Shown: positions 42,132 to 51,948 of the stretch, in pieces
Layout of the letters: each line of letters starts with the position of its first letter
How positions within the stretch are numbered: position 1 is the stretch's first letter
Assembly (NCBI RefSeq): GCF_900113675.1
Contig: NZ_FOQE01000014.1
Span: 1 to 52,134 of the forward strand
Length of the DNA stretch: 52,134 bases
Origin: Pisciglobus halotolerans
GTDB lineage: Bacteria; Bacillota; Bacilli; Lactobacillales; Carnobacteriaceae
Direction of reading: 5' to 3'
Made by a program: the position numbers and the translations under genes
The notes under the pieces: generated by a model
The model's input: only the letters and a program-made list of their open reading frames with translations
Databases searched by the model: none
What the model was told of the DNA's origin: nothing

Positions 42132-44002
42132 TGAAGGAAAGAAAAAATGTTGTCAAACAAAAAAGCCGAGATACCCAAAAAGCAAAAGATTTTTGGGGAA
42201 CCGTCAAACGCTTGCTTCATTATATGTCCAGACGAGTTTGGGTGATCGTCCTCGTGCTCGTTTTAGCCATCATTGCGACCATTTTCCGTTCTGTAACTCC
42301 TAGTATCCTAGGAAGAGCCACAACTGAAATCTACCGTGGCTTCCAAGAAGGACAAGCAATGAAGCAAGCTGGAGAAGTAGTCAAAGTGATGCCGATTCGT
42401 TTTGATTTGATCGTGAAGATACTGGCTTTTGTGTTTGTTTTATATGTTTTATCCGGTATCTTCCAGTATTTCCAACAGTTTATGATGACGCGTATTGCGC
42501 AGCGTACCGTATATGATTTGCGGAAAGACTTGAAAGCAAAAATGGAAAGATTACCGATCAATTACTATGACACTCATTCAAATGGAGACATCATGTCTCG
42601 TGTCGTAAATGATATGGACCAAATCGCAACGACTTTCCAGCAAACACTGACCAACTTTGTACAGAGTATCGTTCAATTCGTAACTGTTTTGCTGATGATG
42701 CTGTTGATCAGTCCCTTACTGACGCTCGTTACAATGATTTTAGTCCCAATTAGTTTGGTTTTTATTTCTTTTATCGCTCCGCGTTCCCAACGGATGTTTG
42801 CTAAACAGCAGAGAGATTTAGGTATTTTGAATAACCAAGTGGAAGAGACCTATGCTGGGCATGATATCGTTAAAATCTATAATCGTGAAGAAAGAGAAAT
42901 AAAAGACTTTGAAGAACAAAATGAAGCTTATTATGATGCTTCTTGGAAAGCTCAGTTTCTATCAGGGATCATGATGCCGCTGATCACCTTTGCAAAAAAT
43001 ATTGCTTATCTAGCTGTAGCCGTACTCGGCGGGATCCAAGTGGCCAATGGGACAGTAACATTAGGGAATGTGCAAGCTTTCTTGCAATACGTCAATCAGT
43101 TTAGTCAACCCATGCGTCAAATCGCTAACTTGACCAATATTATCCAAGCAACCGTAGCTTCTGCAGAGCGTGTTTTTGAGTTGTTGGATGAACCTGAAAT
43201 GACAACGACTTCTTCTGAAAAAGAAATACCGCAGCAAGAAGCGAACACACCATATAAAGTTCAATTTGAACATGTTCAGTTTGGATATGGCGGACCAGAC
43301 GAGCCTTATTTGATCAATGATTTTAACCTTGATGTGAAAGATGGTCAAATGATCGCGATCGTTGGACCAACCGGGGCCGGTAAATCGACATTGATCAACT
43401 TGCTAGAACGATTCTATGATGTGAATGGCGGCTCGATCAAATATGAAGGCACTGATATTCGCAATATTCCTCGAGAAACATTGCGTTCGCATTTTGGAAT
43501 GGTGTTGCAAGATACGTGGCTGTTCAATGGTACGATCAAAGATAATATTGCATACGGTGGCAAAGGCAAAGAAGCTAGCGATGATAAGATCATGAAAGCT
43601 GCTAAAGCAGCTCATGTCGATGACTTTATCGGTCGTCTCTCCAATGGATATGATACGGTGCTGAATGAAGAAGGCAGTAATATTTCTCAAGGACAACAAC
43701 AATTGATCACGATTGCACGGGCCTTTTTAGCAGATCCGGAAATTTTGATACTGGATGAAGCTACTTCTAGTGTTGATACACGGACGGAAATTTTGATCCA
43801 AAAAGCGATGAGCAAGTTATTGAAAGACCGAACCAGTTTTGTCGTTGCACACCGTTTATCCACCATTCGTGATGCGGACAACATTATTGTAATGAATCAA
43901 GGAGATATCATTGAAACAGGAACACATGATGAATTGATGGCTAAAAATGGTTTTTATGCTGACTTGTACAACAGTCAATTTGCTCAAAAAGAAGCCGTCT
44001 AA
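42131..44002 (+). CDS. Heterodimeric ABC multidrug exporter, subunit 2 (EfrD/LmrD-like)
   Basis: The partner half-exporter has 623 residues, with six helices after a 35-residue basic N-terminus. Walker A is GPTGAGKST, the signature is altered (ISQGQQQ instead of LSGGQ), and Walker B ILILDE has the catalytic Glu. Its Walker sites with the partner's normal signature form the active ATP site; its altered signature faces the partner's Asp site. The ATG shares one base with the upstream stop codon, giving tight coupling. Confidence 0.93.
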   Translation: MKERKNVVKQKSRDTQKAKDFWGTVKRLLHYMSRRVWVIVLVLVLAIIATIFRSVTPSILGRATTEIYRGFQEGQAMKQAGEVVKVMPIRFDLIVKILAFVFVLYVLSGIFQYFQQFMMTRIAQRTVYDLRKDLKAKMERLPINYYDTHSNGDIMSRVVNDMDQIATTFQQTLTNFVQSIVQFVTVLLMMLLISPLLTLVTMILVPISLVFISFIAPRSQRMFAKQQRDLGILNNQVEETYAGHDIVKIYNREEREIKDFEEQNEAYYDASWKAQFLSGIMMPLITFAKNIAYLAVAVLGGIQVANGTVTLGNVQAFLQYVNQFSQPMRQIANLTNIIQATVASAERVFELLDEPEMTTTSSEKEIPQQEANTPYKVQFEHVQFGYGGPDEPYLINDFNLDVKDGQMIAIVGPTGAGKSTLINLLERFYDVNGGSIKYEGTDIRNIPRETLRSHFGMVLQDTWLFNGTIKDNIAYGGKGKEASDDKIMKAAKAAHVDDFIGRLSNGYDTVLNEEGSNISQGQQQLITIARAFLADPEILILDEATSSVDTRTEILIQKAMSKLLKDRTSFVVAHRLSTIRDADNIIVMNQGDIIETGTHDELMAKNGFYADLYNSQFAQKEAV

Positions 44003-44040
44003 GCAATAAAGATGCTGAACGTAGAAAGGAAGGGGAAAAT

Positions 44041-45231
44041 ATGGACTATCAACAGATCCAACCTGATCGTTTTAAGGAAATGCTTGAACTTGCCGCTTAT
44101 GCTTTTGATCTTGAACCCGATGAAGAATTCCAAAAAATGCTGCATTCTTTTGCCCTTCATTCAGCTGTGTATGGTGCAATTGATCAAGATCATTTAACGA
44201 GTCAGTTGCTCGTTTTGCAAATGAGTATTTTTTTACATGAAACAGAGATACCGATGGGCGGTGTAAGTTATGTTTCTAGCTATCCTGAAGTTCGAGGTTC
44301 AGGAAACATTACAGAACTAATCGGTCGAGCGCTGAAAGGAATGAAAGAAAAAGGACAACTGCTCTCTTTCTTGAGCCCTTTTTCTTACGCTTTTTATCGC
44401 AAATATGGGTATGAACATGTTTTTAATCAAACAACGTATACCATCGCAAATAAAGACTTGCCTCATTTCAAAGAGGTAAAAGGAACTGTGAAACGAGTCA
44501 AGGGTACACAAGTCCTTTCTCAATTAGCTGACTTGTACCAAAAAAGGTATCAACAAGCTGTTGGTCCAGTCGTAAGAAGAGAATGGAATTGGGAATTAAA
44601 ACTGGAGCAGCATAAACATCAACAGGTCGCTCTTTATCTTGATGAAGATAATCAGGCACAAGGTTATTTGCTTTATCATTTCAGTAAGTCGCAAAAATCA
44701 ACCTTTGTGTTAGATGAAATGGTCTATTTGACCCATGATGCATTTAAAGGATTGTGGCAATTCATCACTTCGCATCGCTCTTCTTTCGCTGCTTTTTCTT
44801 ATGTGGCTAACGATGGGGAAAAACTAGCTGACTTATTTGAAAATCCTCGTATCCAGCAGAAAACACAGCCCCATATGATGGCAAGAATCGTTGACTTTCC
44901 GGCGTTCATTCAAACTTATCCATTTTTAGAACGAGCGCAAGCGACTTTTTATCTCAAGGTGAAAGACGACTTTGCTGAATGGAACAACGGCCTTTGGAAA
45001 GTGGAGCTGCGCACGACCGGCAGGAAAGTAACCAAAGTGCAAGAGGAAGAAAAAGTTCCGGCACATCATTGGATCGAAGGAACGATTCAGGACTGGACTT
45101 GCTTTTTGCTTCATAGTCAGGATATTAAAAAGATGGCCTTTCATGAACGCATCTTAGCTGACAAAGCTGTTTTACAAGACTTTGTAGAACGAGTGCCGAA
45201 TGGACATCCCGAACTGTATGATGCATTTTGA
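44041..45231 (+). CDS. GNAT acetyltransferase of the Eis type with SCP2-like C-terminus
   Basis: The 396-residue protein has a tandem GNAT layout followed by a sterol-carrier-like domain, as in Eis (enhanced intracellular survival). The first GNAT domain shows MGGVSYVSSYPEVRGSGNITELI, the acetyl-CoA loop, then LSFLSPFSYAFYRKYGYEHVF. Eis-type enzymes acetylate amines on small molecules, including aminoglycosides, or proteins; the substrate here is unknown. AAGGAAGGGG lies before the ATG, 38 bases after the exporter genes, so it may belong to their operon. Confidence 0.88.
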   Translation: MDYQQIQPDRFKEMLELAAYAFDLEPDEEFQKMLHSFALHSAVYGAIDQDHLTSQLLVLQMSIFLHETEIPMGGVSYVSSYPEVRGSGNITELIGRALKGMKEKGQLLSFLSPFSYAFYRKYGYEHVFNQTTYTIANKDLPHFKEVKGTVKRVKGTQVLSQLADLYQKRYQQAVGPVVRREWNWELKLEQHKHQQVALYLDEDNQAQGYLLYHFSKSQKSTFVLDEMVYLTHDAFKGLWQFITSHRSSFAAFSYVANDGEKLADLFENPRIQQKTQPHMMARIVDFPAFIQTYPFLERAQATFYLKVKDDFAEWNNGLWKVELRTTGRKVTKVQEEEKVPAHHWIEGTIQDWTCFLLHSQDIKKMAFHERILADKAVLQDFVERVPNGHPELYDAF

Positions 45232-45467
45232 CCAAATAGAAATAAAATGCTCAGATTTCAAATGAATATCCGGGCTTCATCTTTCAAATGTAAAGTTGTG
45301 TACATGCTTGACTTGTCCATAAAAACGTTGATTGGAACACCGGTAATTTGAAAGAAAAAAGCAATAGCCTTTTCATTTAAGTAGATAGTGCATAGTTTCT
45401 GCTCAACAATCGTAATGATTTATGCTAAAATGAGCATGTGAAAATTTAAAGCACGGAGGGAACAAAT

Positions 45468-46433
45468 ATGTTGAAATATCCTTTATTTTTAAAACCTGTT
45501 ATGCAAGAAAAAATATGGGGCGGAACAAAACTGGAAGAATTTGGGTATGAACTGCCGAGTGAACACGTAGGAGAATGCTGGGCGATCAGCGCTCATCCAA
45601 ATGGTCCAAGTACTGTTGAAAATGGTCCTTTTGCTGGCATGACGCTAAATGAGGTCTGGGACAAACATCGGGAAGTTTTTGGAAACAGTGAAGGCGATGT
45701 TTTTCCTTTATTGACAAAAATCCTCGATGCTAGTCAAGATCTTTCCGTGCAAGTCCATCCCGATGATGAATACGGCTTGGAACATGAAGGCGAATTAGGC
45801 AAAACTGAATGTTGGTATGTTATCGATGCAGATGAAGGCGCAGAAATCGTTTATGGTCATCATGCTCAATCGAAAGAAGAATTGAAACAGATGATCGATA
45901 GCGGCGATTGGGAACATTTGCTAAGAAAAATAAAAGTGAAAAAAGGCGACTTTTTCTTTGTTCCAAGTGGCACGATCCATGCGATCGGCGGCGGTATCAT
46001 GATTTTAGAAACGCAACAATCTAGCGATACGACTTACCGTGTGTATGATTATGATCGTAAAGGTGACGATGGCAAACCACGTGAGCTTCACCTTAAACAA
46101 TCGATTGAAGTAACCAACACACCGCATGTTGATCCTGAATTGGATATCCACACAGATAAAGAAAATAACGTTGATATCACGACTTTTGTCGAAACGGACT
46201 TCTTTAATGTGTACAAATGGGATGTCAGCGGGGTAGCAACCTTCACAGCTGATGCACCTTATACATTGGTCAGTGTCCTTTCAGGAGAAGGAAATTTGAT
46301 TATTGATGCTGAACACGAAGCATGGATCGAAAAAGGAATGCACTTTATTTTGCCAAATGACTTGAAATCTTGGTCGATCAACGGCAACTTAGAAATCATC
46401 GCTTCTACTCCAGGGAAAAAATTAACCAAATAA
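45468..46433 (+). CDS. manA: Mannose-6-phosphate isomerase, class I
   Basis: The enzyme interconverts mannose-6-phosphate and fructose-6-phosphate. The zinc-binding cupin motifs are SVQVHPDDEYGLEHEGELGKTECWYV and the later VPSGTIHAIGGGIMILETQQSSDTTYRVYDYDR. The short Bacillota form (321 aa) is complete. Upstream an extended -10 (TGC TAAAAT, 45423-45431) is likely. A terminator follows. Confidence 0.95.
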   Translation: MLKYPLFLKPVMQEKIWGGTKLEEFGYELPSEHVGECWAISAHPNGPSTVENGPFAGMTLNEVWDKHREVFGNSEGDVFPLLTKILDASQDLSVQVHPDDEYGLEHEGELGKTECWYVIDADEGAEIVYGHHAQSKEELKQMIDSGDWEHLLRKIKVKKGDFFFVPSGTIHAIGGGIMILETQQSSDTTYRVYDYDRKGDDGKPRELHLKQSIEVTNTPHVDPELDIHTDKENNVDITTFVETDFFNVYKWDVSGVATFTADAPYTLVSVLSGEGNLIIDAEHEAWIEKGMHFILPNDLKSWSINGNLEIIASTPGKKLTK

Positions 46434-46449
46434 AATAAGCTTGTAGAGG

Positions 46450-46483
46450 AAAAGGAGACTGTGAAAAGCAGGCTCCTTTTTTT
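46450..46483 (+). terminator. Intrinsic terminator of manA
   Basis: AAAAGGAG(A)CTG pairs with CAG(G)CTCCTTTT, seven-base loop, T run. Confidence 0.8.
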
Positions 46484-46713
46484 GTGCGAAATAAGAAAAA
46501 CATCCAACGCAACGTCTCGCCTATTCATTTTATCCTCATTCATTAAGATTTAGGATATCCATCAAGCTCAATAGCAAAAGTGAAGGATTTGCCTTGCGTC
46601 TATCATCGTTCTGGATAAAAAAGCAAAAAAATAAAAAATAGCAAACATGGCCAGCATAAGTGCGAAAACCTTTTTCTAACACTTAATGGACGCGATCCTA
46701 TACCATATCTCTC
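46484..46713. other. Intergenic region between manA and tdk
   Basis: No gene or clear structure is seen. The tdk promoter follows at 46714. Confidence 0.4.
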
Positions 46714-46742
46714 TTGTATGTTCCGATTTTTTACAGTATAAT
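46714..46742 (+). promoter_or_regulatory. Promoter of tdk-prfA-prmC
   Basis: TTGTAT and a perfect TATAAT are 17 bases apart, 39 bases before the tdk ATG. Confidence 0.65.
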
Positions 46743-46781
46743 TTTATTGGATTTCTACAGATGAAATGAGGATTAAAAGAG

Positions 46782-47396
46782 ATGGCTCAGTTATTTTTTA
46801 AGTATGGTGCAATGAATAGTGGGAAAACAATTGAAATTTTAAAGGTAGCCCACAACTATGAAGAACAGAATAAACCTGTCCTCATCATGACAAGTGGGAT
46901 CGATAATCGCGATGAAACTGGAGTCGTATCCAGCCGAATTGGTTTACGCAGATCAGCTGTGTCGATTTATGATGAAACGGATATTTTAGAGGTCGTCGAT
47001 ACATTAGATTACAATCCAGCTTGCGTTTTGATCGATGAGTCACAGTTTCTAAAAAAAGCGCATATTCTGCAGTTGACAAAAGTTGTGGATGAATTAGGTA
47101 TCCCTGTGATGGCATTCGGCTTAAAAAATGATTTTCAAAATGAGCTCTTTGAAGGGTCAAAATATCTGTTGTTATACGCTGATAAAATAGAAGAAATGAA
47201 AACCATTTGTTGGTACTGCCATAAGAAAGCGACGATGAACTTACGCATCGTGGACGGGAAACCCGTCTATGCAGGCGAGCAGATCCAGATCGGCGGCAAT
47301 GAAAGTTACCTTCCCGTTTGTCGCAAACATTATCACCACCCGCCGCAAATGGTAACGGTAGAAGAAAGTAGAAGAGAGGAAAAAGAAAATGTTTGA
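46782..47396 (+). CDS. tdk: Thymidine kinase
   Basis: The enzyme phosphorylates thymidine in the salvage pathway. The P-loop is GAMNSGKT (9-16), the Asp/Glu of the second motif lies in CVLIDESQF, and a zinc lobe shows CWYCHKKA and CRKH. Length (204 aa) is normal. Its TGA overlaps the prfA start by 8 bases, the conserved Bacillota order. Confidence 0.96.
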   Translation: MAQLFFKYGAMNSGKTIEILKVAHNYEEQNKPVLIMTSGIDNRDETGVVSSRIGLRRSAVSIYDETDILEVVDTLDYNPACVLIDESQFLKKAHILQLTKVVDELGIPVMAFGLKNDFQNELFEGSKYLLLYADKIEEMKTICWYCHKKATMNLRIVDGKPVYAGEQIQIGGNESYLPVCRKHYHHPPQMVTVEESRREEKENV

Positions 47397-48468
47397 TCAA
47401 TTAGAAAGTGTGTTGGGACGTTACGAAGAATTAAATGAACTGCTCAGTGACCCAGATGTCATCAGTGATACGAAACGTTTCATGCAATTGTCAAAAGAAG
47501 AAGCAAATTTACGTGAAACCGTAGCGACTTATAAAAATTATAAAGCAGTCGTGGAAGGCATTTCTGAAACAGAAGAAATGCTGAACGAAAACTTAGAACC
47601 AGAAATGGCTGAAATGGCTAAAGAAGAATTGGCAGATCTGAAGGGTCAAAAAGATGAATTAGAAGAAAAGATCAAAATTTTGATGCTGCCTAAAGATGAA
47701 AATGATGATAAAAATATCATTATGGAAATCCGCGGCGCTGCTGGCGGAGACGAAGCTCAGCTCTTTGCTGGCGACTTGTTCAGTATGTACCAACGTTATG
47801 CAGAAGCACAAGGCTGGAAAACGGAAGTAATGAATGCGAACATTACTGGTATTGGCGGCTATAAAGAAATTACCTTTATGATCACGGGCAACAACGTTTA
47901 TTCCAAACTGAAGTATGAAAGTGGTGCACATCGTGTACAACGTGTTCCTTCAACCGAATCACAAGGACGCGTGCACACATCGACTGCGACCGTCGTGGTT
48001 ATGCCAGAAGCAGAAGAAGTAGAATTAGACCTTGCAGACAAAGATATCCGCACAGATATTTATCATGCCAGCGGTGCAGGTGGACAGCACGTCAACAAAA
48101 CAGCTTCTGCAGTACGGTTGACTCACCTTCCAACAGGGATTGTTGTGGCTATGCAAGATGAACGTTCACAAATCAAAAACCGTGAGAAAGCGATGAAAGT
48201 CTTGCGTGCAAGAGTATATGATCAGATTCAACAAGAAGCTCAAAGTGAATACGATGCAGAACGGAAATCTGCCATTGGAACAGGGGACCGTTCAGAACGG
48301 ATCCGAACGTACAACTTCCCGCAAAACCGTGTTACGGATCATCGTATTGGTTTGACGATTCAAAAGCTGGATAAGATTTTAGGCGGCGAATTGGATGAGA
48401 TCATTGATGCCTTGATCTTAGCGGACCAAACTTCAAAACTGGAGAAGTTAAAGAATAATGAGTACTAA
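47389..48468 (+). CDS. prfA: Peptide chain release factor 1
   Basis: RF1 reads UAA and UAG and triggers peptide release. The GGQ motif is at 231-233 and the codon-recognition tripeptide PxT is PST at 187-189. Length (359 aa) is normal and the protein is intact, which matters because two genes in this window are broken by UAG. GAGG precedes the ATG within the tdk end. It overlaps prmC by 11 bases. Confidence 0.97.
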   Translation: MFDQLESVLGRYEELNELLSDPDVISDTKRFMQLSKEEANLRETVATYKNYKAVVEGISETEEMLNENLEPEMAEMAKEELADLKGQKDELEEKIKILMLPKDENDDKNIIMEIRGAAGGDEAQLFAGDLFSMYQRYAEAQGWKTEVMNANITGIGGYKEITFMITGNNVYSKLKYESGAHRVQRVPSTESQGRVHTSTATVVVMPEAEEVELDLADKDIRTDIYHASGAGGQHVNKTASAVRLTHLPTGIVVAMQDERSQIKNREKAMKVLRARVYDQIQQEAQSEYDAERKSAIGTGDRSERIRTYNFPQNRVTDHRIGLTIQKLDKILGGELDEIIDALILADQTSKLEKLKNNEY

Positions 48469-49306
48469 TGCAACTGTAAGAGAAGTCCTGAAATGGGCTT
48501 CTTCTTTTTTAAAAGCCAGCGGGAAAGAGGCAGCAGCTGCTGAACGGCTGCTGATGGAAAGACAACAGTGGAATCGGACGGATTTGTTATTGCATTTGGA
48601 TCAGGCGATGCCTTTAGCCGTTAAAAAGCAATTGATCGAAGACGTTTCTGAGCATGGATCAGGTATTCCGATCCAGCATTTGTTAGGCTATGAATGGTTT
48701 TATGACTACTCTTTTAAAGTGACCAAAGACACCTTGATCCCTCGACCTGAAACGGAAGAGATCGTGGATAAATGTTTAAAGCGAAATCCTGATGGAAAAA
48801 CATTGCAGGTGCTCGATATTGGCACAGGAACAGGTGCGATCGCCATTACCATCAAGAAAGAACGGCCCTCTTTTTCTGTGACCGCGACAGACCTTTCTGC
48901 TCATGCTTTGAAAGTAGCAGAAGAAAATGCAGAAGAACTCGGTGCAGCAGTTCGCTTCAAATTAGGCGACTTGACCGAACCAGTACAAGATGAACAGTTT
49001 GACATCATATTGTCTAACCCTCCATATATTGCTGAGAATGAAAAAAAGTTCATGGATGAATCGGTGCTGGCTTATGAGCCGAAAATGGCCCTTTTTGCAG
49101 CGTCTAATGGGTTAGAGATTTATCAACGTTTAGCAAAAGAATTGCCTGAACGCTTGAAAGCAGGCGGACAAATTTATTTAGAGATCGGTTTTCGTCAGGG
49201 AAAGGCAGTAAAATCTTTATTTGAAGCAGCTTTTCCCACCGCAGAAGTGTCGGTTGAAAAAGATATGAGCGGACAAGACCGGTTAATATTCGTTCAATTA
49301 AGTTAA
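48458..49306 (+). CDS. prmC: Release factor glutamine methyltransferase
   Basis: The enzyme methylates the Gln of the GGQ motif in RF1 and RF2 using S-adenosylmethionine. The SAM-binding loop is [13 protein letters not shown] and the catalytic motif NPPYI. The N-terminal helical domain (1-75) binds the release factor, and [12 protein letters not shown] is a family block. The gene overlaps its substrate's gene prfA, the standard arrangement. 282 residues. Confidence 0.96.
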   Translation: MSTNATVREVLKWASSFLKASGKEAAAAERLLMERQQWNRTDLLLHLDQAMPLAVKKQLIEDVSEHGSGIPIQHLLGYEWFYDYSFKVTKDTLIPRPETEEIVDKCLKRNPDGKTLQVLDIGTGTGAIAITIKKERPSFSVTATDLSAHALKVAEENAEELGAAVRFKLGDLTEPVQDEQFDIILSNPPYIAENEKKFMDESVLAYEPKMALFAASNGLEIYQRLAKELPERLKAGGQIYLEIGFRQGKAVKSLFEAAFPTAEVSVEKDMSGQDRLIFVQLS

Positions 49307-49369
49307 TAAAGTTCTAAGCTTTGAACGATGGCACTTTGCGTGAAAGGGATAAAAGGAAAGAAGGAAGTC

Positions 49370-50395
49370 ATGTTGGAAACAAAAATATTTCATACAAACG
49401 AAATAAAGGAAGCAGCGGAAAAAATACGAGAAGGAGAATGCGTCTCTTTTCCGACTGAAACGGTATACGGATTAGGAGCTGATGCGCTGAACGAAACAGC
49501 GGTCAGCAAAGTCTACCAAGCAAAGGGACGACCAAGCGATAATCCATTGATCGTACATGTATCTTCTAAAGCAGAAGTCGCAAAATATGCTAAAACGGTG
49601 CCAGCTGTAGCAGAGAAACTAATGTCTGCTTTTTGGCCAGGACCGTTGACGTTGATCTTTCAAGTAAAAGAAGATGTATTTGCGCCGACAGTAACAGCTG
49701 GATTGAACAGCGTGGCAATGCGCATGCCGAACAACGAGGCGACGTTGCAGCTGATCAAAGAAGCAGGAACTCCTTTAGTCGGTCCCAGTGCTAATACTTC
49801 CGGAAAGCCGAGCCCAACAACAGCTGAACATGTTTATCACGATTTAAAAGGGAATATTGCAGGAATCTTAGATGATGGAGAAACAGGTGTTGGATTAGAG
49901 TCGACCGTCTTAGATATTACTGACCCAAGTCGCCCAGCGATCTTGCGTCCCGGCGGCGTATCCAAGGAAGCATTGGAACAAGTGATTGGAACTGTTTATG
50001 TCGATGCTCATTTGGTCAGTGCTGATGAAGTGCCTAAAGCTCCTGGAATGAAATACAAGCACTATTCTCCTGAAGAACCTGTCGTGATCGTAGACGGAGA
50101 TGACAAAGTGTGGGAAGAAGCCATTGCTTTTTATCAGCATAAAGGGGAAAAAATCGGATTATTGGCAAATGAAGACAGAATCGCTCGTTTGCAGTCTGAT
50201 GATCTGATTCCTTTTTCATTAGGCAAAGAAGGAAATATCGAAATGGCAGCTCATCGTCTATTTGCCGGTTTGCGCTATTTTGAAACAACAAACGCCACGC
50301 TGATCTTAGCTGAAGCTTTTCCTGAAAAAGGGTTGGGGATAGCTTATATGAATCGATTAAAGAAAGCAGCAGGTGCTCACTTTTTTGGTGAGTGA
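49370..50395 (+). CDS. ywlC: L-threonylcarbamoyladenylate synthase (Sua5/YwlC)
   Basis: The enzyme makes threonylcarbamoyl-AMP for the t6A modification of tRNAs reading ANN codons. The YrdC domain shows SFPTETVYGLGADA and the KGRPSDNPLIVH substrate loop, then GPSANTSGKPSPT. A C-terminal Sua5 domain (about 215-341) is present, so this is the long form. The start was set at ATG 49370 (AAGAAGGAAG upstream); the frame from 49328 adds 14 residues lacking similarity. It lies 63 bases after prmC and very likely belongs to the same transcript. Confidence 0.94.
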   Translation: MLETKIFHTNEIKEAAEKIREGECVSFPTETVYGLGADALNETAVSKVYQAKGRPSDNPLIVHVSSKAEVAKYAKTVPAVAEKLMSAFWPGPLTLIFQVKEDVFAPTVTAGLNSVAMRMPNNEATLQLIKEAGTPLVGPSANTSGKPSPTTAEHVYHDLKGNIAGILDDGETGVGLESTVLDITDPSRPAILRPGGVSKEALEQVIGTVYVDAHLVSADEVPKAPGMKYKHYSPEEPVVIVDGDDKVWEEAIAFYQHKGEKIGLLANEDRIARLQSDDLIPFSLGKEGNIEMAAHRLFAGLRYFETTNATLILAEAFPEKGLGIAYMNRLKKAAGAHFFGE

Positions 50396-50578
50396 CAAGA
50401 AACCGACAGTAGTGTAGGATAGAAGAGAAGAGAAAAGAGAAGAGAAAAGAGAAGCGGATACAATAAGGAGCTTTGGCTTCTTACCTGCTGTATCGAGTAC
50501 ATGAGATACGTATGATCCAAGCTTTTGGAGAAACGGGCCGCTGCTTTTTGGAAAAGTGAACAATGGGAGATGAGAGAG
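50396..50578 (+). other. Leader region of glyA
   Basis: It contains a purine tract of AGAGAAGAGAA-type direct repeats (about 50430-50455) and a small hairpin TAAGgAGC/GCTtCTTA (about 50464-50482). No T-box, glycine or ZTP riboswitch core was recognised. Confidence 0.35.
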
Positions 50579-51811
50579 ATGGAAATCAAACAAATGGATC
50601 CAGATGTATTTGAAGCGATCGAACACGAAAAACAACGTCAAGAACAAAATATTGAATTGATTGCTTCTGAAAATTTTGTTTCAAAAGCTGTGTTGGCTGC
50701 CCAAGGGAGTATCTTAACGAACAAATATGCAGAAGGTTATCCGGGCAAACGCTATTATGGCGGCTGTGAATATATAGATGTGATCGAAAACTTGGCGATC
50801 GACAGAGCCAAAGCGCTATTTGGAGCAGAATATGCTAATGTTCAACCCCATTCCGGCTCAAACGCTAATATGGCGGTTTATAATAGTTTACTGGAGCCTG
50901 GCGATACTGTTTTGGGAATGGATCTTACACATGGCGGACACTTAACACATGGATCACCCGTCAACTTTAGCGGCAAGCAGTATCATTTTGTGGCGTATGG
51001 CGTTGATAAAGCTACCGAAACCATTGATTATGAACAAGTTCGGCAACTGGCACTCGAACACCAACCCAAGTTGATCATTGCTGGTGCAAGTGCTTATCCG
51101 CGCGCCATCGACTTTAAAAAATTCAAAGCGATCGCTGATGAAATTGGCAGTTACTTTATGGTTGATATGGCGCATATTGCTGGATTGGTGGCAGTAGGGT
51201 TGCATCAAAACCCAGTTGAGTATGCAGACGTTGTGACTACCACTACTCACAAAACACTTCGCGGTCCAAGAGGCGGTTTGATTTTGGCCAAAGAAGCCTT
51301 CGGTAAAAAAATCAATAGTGCGATTTTCCCAGGCATTCAAGGCGGACCATTGGAACATGTCATCGCTGGAAAAGCTGTGGCTTTAAAAGAAGCCATGCAA
51401 CCAGAATTTAAGACGTATGGAGAACAAATCATCAAGAATGCCCAAGCAATGGCTGAAGTATTGAAGCAGTCAAAAGGACACCTTGTTAGTGGCGGAACAG
51501 ACAACCATTTGTTGCTGTTAGACGTTCGTCCATTTGATTTAAATGGAAAAGAAGCTGAAAAATTGTTAGATCAAGTAGGAATCACAGTCAATAAAAATAC
51601 GATTCCATTCGAAACACTCAGTCCAATGAAGACCAGTGGAATCCGTATTGGTACTCCAGCTATCACAACAAGAAAATTCGATGAAGCAGATGCCAAAAAG
51701 GTGGCAGAATTGATCGTGGCGACACTTGAATCAAAAGATGATGAAGCTAAGCTAGCTGAGATCAAAGAGGCTGTCCACGAACTAACAACACAACGCCCTC
51801 TTTACGACTAA
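50579..51811 (+). CDS. glyA: Serine hydroxymethyltransferase
   Basis: The enzyme converts serine and tetrahydrofolate to glycine and methylene-tetrahydrofolate, the main one-carbon source. The N-terminus has [11 protein letters not shown] and the substrate block [11 protein letters not shown]. The pyridoxal-phosphate lysine lies in [16 protein letters not shown]. The start was set at ATG 50579 (GGGAG 9 bases upstream); the frame from 50525 adds 18 residues outside the family. Length is 410 residues. A strong terminator follows at 51910. Confidence 0.97.
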   Translation: MEIKQMDPDVFEAIEHEKQRQEQNIELIASENFVSKAVLAAQGSILTNKYAEGYPGKRYYGGCEYIDVIENLAIDRAKALFGAEYANVQPHSGSNANMAVYNSLLEPGDTVLGMDLTHGGHLTHGSPVNFSGKQYHFVAYGVDKATETIDYEQVRQLALEHQPKLIIAGASAYPRAIDFKKFKAIADEIGSYFMVDMAHIAGLVAVGLHQNPVEYADVVTTTTHKTLRGPRGGLILAKEAFGKKINSAIFPGIQGGPLEHVIAGKAVALKEAMQPEFKTYGEQIIKNAQAMAEVLKQSKGHLVSGGTDNHLLLLDVRPFDLNGKEAEKLLDQVGITVNKNTIPFETLSPMKTSGIRIGTPAITTRKFDEADAKKVAELIVATLESKDDEAKLAEIKEAVHELTTQRPLYD

Positions 51812-51909
51812 TATTTTCGTTGCTATCTATTTTAATTAGGCGTTTTAAACGTTTCTTTGCGATTCTTTTGAAAGCCTTTATGAGAAACGATAGGAACGTT
51901 TATTCATTC

Positions 51910-51946
51910 AAAGCATGGTCAGAGCCAAACTCTGCCATGCTTTTTT
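51910..51946 (+). terminator. Intrinsic terminator of glyA
   Basis: AAAGCATGG(T)CAGAG pairs with CTCTGCCATGCTTT around a five-base loop, then T run. It lies directly before the second MITE-like copy. Confidence 0.85.
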
Positions 51947-51948
51947 GA

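Noticed and set aside
50396-50578. T-box, glycine or ZTP riboswitch ahead of glyA
   Set aside because: No T-box sequence or class core was recognised; only a purine repeat and a small hairpin are visible.
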